Of a stretch of 21,389 bases of DNA, positions 19,301 to 21,389 are shown one piece after another (position 1 is the first letter of the stretch; each line of letters opens with the position of its first letter). Source of the stretch: Thoreauomyces humboldtii. Its lineage: Eukaryota; Chytridiomycota; Chytridiomycetes; Spizellomycetales; Powellomycetaceae. The stretch covers positions 1 to 21,389 of the forward strand of contig JADGJA010000366.1 in the NCBI GenBank assembly GCA_027596035.1, given 5' to 3'. The notes under the pieces are model-generated. The model was not told the origin of the DNA and ran no database searches. It saw only the letters and a program-made list of their open reading frames with translations. Both the position numbers and the translations under genes were made by a program.

Positions 19301-19608
19301 TTAAGAGGCTGGAGAGGCTGAGCATAAGGGGTTGCGTCCAGGTCACGGAGCAGGGGATCGTCAGTCTGGCGAGGTACGCGAGGAGACTGAGGATGGTCAA
19401 CGTCAGTCAGTGCAGGAGCATCTCGGAGGAGTTTGTCAGGAAGACCGGCAGGGGGTGGAGGTTGTTGACCTGTCAAGGGTTGGTGGAGGTCGACGAGGAC
19501 GAGTTCAGGATCGGGGAGGGTGGAAGGGACAAGGACAAGGGGAGTGGTGGCGGTGGTAACGGTGGTGCGGGAGGGAGGAGGGAGAGAGCGAGAGCCAGTA
19601 CCGCTTGA
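16213..19608 (+). CDS. Cyclic-nucleotide-binding F-box / LRR protein
   Basis: Exons 16213-16366, 16442-16717, 17278-17579 and 17647-19608; introns 75, 560 and 67 bp (gtaagt, gtatgt and gtaagg donors); all joins keep frame, giving 897 residues. Residues 1-51 are low-complexity: His and Pro runs, then 13 Gln. A cyclic-nucleotide-binding domain covers about 92-210: LPFF, the strand MHIRHYSPGDVVIQEGE, FFLIKG, and a phosphate-binding cassette FGEIGILFSVKRTATV whose Glu168 and Arg177, the ligand-binding pair of the family, are both present. A linker carries RRLS and RRRAS, consensus PKA sites. A degenerate F-box lies at about 424-463 (LLGRDLMVQVFRHLDF). AMN1-type LRRs lie at 495-615 and 720-845, split by an acidic insert (617-715). 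The tail is Gly/Arg-rich. It would be an SCF adaptor, possibly controlled by cAMP or cGMP; that control is inference. Confidence 0.93.
16288..16326 (+). repeat. CAA/CAG repeat coding 13 glutamines
   Basis: Thirteen glutamine codons in a row, mostly alternating CAA and CAG, in exon 1 of the cNMP/F-box gene. Length variation between strains is likely at such tracts. Confidence 0.97.
16743..16776. repeat. (GA)n microsatellite in intron 2
   Basis: GA dinucleotides, interrupted once by CCA, just inside the 5' end of the 560-bp intron. Confidence 0.9.
16843..17202. repeat. Tandem array of GCGAAGC-loop hairpins in intron 2
   Basis: Six hairpin cores with a 62-67 base period fill most of the 560-bp intron of the cNMP/F-box gene: 16868-16884, 16932-16948, 16999-17015, 17061-17077, 17123-17139 and 17186-17202. 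A half copy lies at 16856-16866. The core is GCCGCGC-GAA-GCGCGGC, a 7-bp stem closed by a GAA loop. In the third copy both arms change together (GTCGCGC/GCGCGAC), so pairing is kept. The fifth has one mismatch and the first ends in a G-T pair. Between cores, units share TTTGCGAAGC..AAG and, in the last three, GGTTCCTGATGGCGCATTTTGCGA. The array leaves long open frames on both strands that are by-products. Confidence 0.9.
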
Positions 19609-19856
19609 AAAAAGTATCGTTCCCCTTCCTTCCCGAGAAGCACACACAGCAGCATCGCTGCTCCCTTTTGACCATCTTTCTGACGCGTCCTCCATACATC
19701 TTTTCTCCTGTACACAATTTCAAAATCGACTTTTGATCCGTCTTCCTTCTTTCGTGCAAAAAGTGCTGTTGCGATTGCGGACGAGGGGATATGCTAGGAT
19801 TTGTGGGAAAAGTGATGATTCCGACGGATGGTGGAAGGGAAGGGAGGGAACGGACG

Positions 19857-19888
<32 letters not shown>

Positions 19889-19894
19889 CTATAT
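19609..19894. other. 3' region between convergent genes
   Basis: Only 286 bases separate the stops of the cNMP/F-box gene and the dioxygenase. A (CT)12 microsatellite at 19857-19880 followed by an ATCT/ATAT stretch ends 14 bases from the dioxygenase stop. No gene is seen. Confidence 0.5.
19857..19880. repeat. (CT)12 microsatellite
   Basis: Twelve uninterrupted CT units, then ATCTATCTCTATATCTA, just beyond the 3' end of the dioxygenase gene. Confidence 0.95.
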
Positions 19895-20914
19895 CTAGAA
19901 AGTGAAAGCCGACTGCTTGGTCCCCCAAGCGTTCCAATCCAGGACCTTCTTCCCTGCGACGTCTCCTCCTGCGCCCGCCACGACGAGCAAGGGCATGAGA
20001 TGGTCGGCCTCGCCCTCGGGATGGGCGTCGAAGGCTCCCGGCATCTTCTCCCAGGCCGCGAACTTCTTCCCCCTGGCCGTCGCGTCGGCGGTGGAGACGG
20101 CGTCCACGAGGGCGGCGTCAAAGTCGAGACCGAAGGATGCGCCCGCGCCGGCAGGGAGGGAGAATCCCCTTCGGAAGACGCCAAAGTTGTGGAACTGTAA
20201 TACAAAGGGGAAAAGGTGTCAATACACCGCGTGCGTGCGTGGGAGAAAGTCAGGGGTATGACTCATCGGATGACTCACGCTCATTCCGGACCCGACCACG
20301 GCGACGCCCTCGTCCCTCAGCCTCCCCAACGCCCTGCCCATCCTGTAGTGCTCCTCGCCGCTCTGGCTCTTGAGCACGCTGACGCTGACGACTGGCACCT
20401 CGTAGTCCTCGAGCATGACCTTCAACGGCACGAACACACCGTGGTCCCACCCCCTCTCCCCGTCCGTCCCCGGCTCGAACCCGGCCTCCTCCAACACCTG
20501 GACGACCCGTGCCGCCACCTCGGGGGACCCGCGAGCCGGGAACGCCACGTCGTAGGCTTCGGGAGGGAACCCTCCGTAGTCGTAGAGGAGGGAGTTGGCG
20601 ACGACGGTCGACACGGTCGGTCGACGGGTCTCCCAGTGGGCCGTCACGAGGAGGATGGCCTTGGGACGGGGAGAGAGGTAGGATCGGGCCACGGTCTGCA
20701 GGAAGGTGGTCAGCGTGGCGTGGCCTGAGTCGTTGAGGAGCTGGGATGGGGGAGGAAGAGAGGAAGAGGTGAGAAAAGGGGAACGAAGTGGAAGTCCATG
20801 GAGTGAATTGCGCGATCCTGTTGGGGAAAAAAAACCTACGGGCATGGGACCACCGCCGTGTGGGATGAAGAAGCAGGGTGCTCTGGACGTGGATGCGTCG
20901 GACGGGAGTGTCAT
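19895..20914 (-). CDS. LigB/DODA-type extradiol ring-cleavage dioxygenase
   Basis: The family (class III extradiol dioxygenases, for example plant DOPA 4,5-dioxygenase and E. coli YgiD) opens catechol rings with a non-haem metal ion. Exons are 20840-20914, 20279-20740 and 19895-20194; introns are 99 bp (gtaggt...cag) and 84 bp (gtgagt...cag). Both joins are in phase, giving 278 residues, the usual family size. The start at ATG 20914 places FFIPHGGGPMP at the N-terminus, as in the family. Expected metal ligands are seen: H19 in HGGGP, H60 in TAHWE and H181 in FHNFG. Other conserved parts are GWDHGVFVPLK (H125) and the C-terminal DHLMPLLVVAGAGG. The frame is open further upstream, but that part is not family-like. 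Substrate is unknown; fungal members are often only putative. Confidence 0.94.
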
Positions 20915-21389
20915 GGTTGTTACGGGACGGGTGGTGGTGGTGGTGGTGTGGAAGGGAAGACGGTTGGCGAAGAGGATGAAGAAGAGACGGGTCCTTGACC
21001 AGACGGTTGGCGGGTTGGGTGGACGAATGGCTGGTTTGCTAGGACCGAAGGCTGCCGTGAGTTGACTAGGATGCGCGGGGGACCTGGGTTGTCTGTCTCT
21101 CGACACTTTTATCTGCACTGCGTGTTGGGGTGAATCGGTTCGTGGGGATCTCTACGCGCGGTGTAGCATATGCCAAACACACACACAGGGCTGACAAAAA
21201 GGTGGGACACCCTTGGGCGCGCCGTGTGCGACAATTCGGCACATTTGGAAGGTCGTGAGTCAGCACGGGGGTGGGTGGCTGTGATGTTGATGTCGTGACA
21301 AATGTAACCCCGAGGAAGGCGACTGCGCATCTCATTTTCCGTCTTTCTCATCCTAGTACCCAAACTCTGTGCTAGAGAGAAAGGGGGGG
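20915..21389. other. Upstream region of the dioxygenase gene
   Basis: Promoter side of the dioxygenase. It has a GT-rich run (GGTGGTGGTGGTGGTG) at about 20930-20947 and no recognisable gene; frames here extend from the dioxygenase ORF or lack known motifs. Confidence 0.4.

Noticed and set aside
17758..19695. A 645-codon open frame on the minus strand opposite exon 4 of the cNMP/F-box gene
   Set aside because: It mirrors the GC-rich codon use of the plus-strand gene and has no recognisable domain, while the plus strand shows clear F-box and LRR sequence.

Overview
The window looks like nuclear DNA of a fungus. Thirteen short introns with GT...AG borders (12 of them 67-156 bp) join reading frames exactly. 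The histone H3 ends in the fungal form (...ARRLRGERS). PDX1/SNZ, a Swi5/Ace2-type zinc finger and a Ty1/copia relic fit the same picture. Coding regions are GC-rich. I cannot place it more precisely than a basidiomycete or an early-diverging (chytrid-like) fungus.

Layout. 1-424 (-): an unknown RGG-rich ORF running off the left edge. 500-1950: decayed LTR-retrotransposon material, including an LTR-like block, the end of a copia RNase H broken by a frameshift, and two diverged direct repeats around it. 2359-3380 (-): PDX1/SNZ, the pyridoxal-phosphate synthase subunit. 5173-5902 (+): histone H3 in four exons. 6368-8871 (-): a five-exon gene fusing a His-rich head, a long LEA-like amphipathic region and a C-terminal MAPEG membrane domain. 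9226-10343 (+): a protein with about five Myb/SANT repeats and a presequence-like N-terminus, broken by a stop and a frameshift. 11498-12334 (-): an F-box/LRR protein. 13641-14633 (-): a three-finger C2H2 factor of Swi5/Ace2 type. 16213-19608 (+): a four-exon protein with a cyclic-nucleotide-binding domain, an F-box and leucine-rich repeats. 19895-20914 (-): a three-exon LigB/DODA-type extradiol dioxygenase.

The genes do not form one pathway; this is ordinary mixed fungal gene order. The most unusual items are the LEA-MAPEG fusion; the cNMP-binding F-box/LRR protein, which also carries two RRxS motifs; a tandem array of GCGAAGC hairpins, with a compensated stem change, inside that gene's 560-bp intron; a one-residue insertion in the H3 tail between the K27 and K36 positions; and the broken Myb gene. 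All gene models are read from the sequence alone, without transcript data or database searches.
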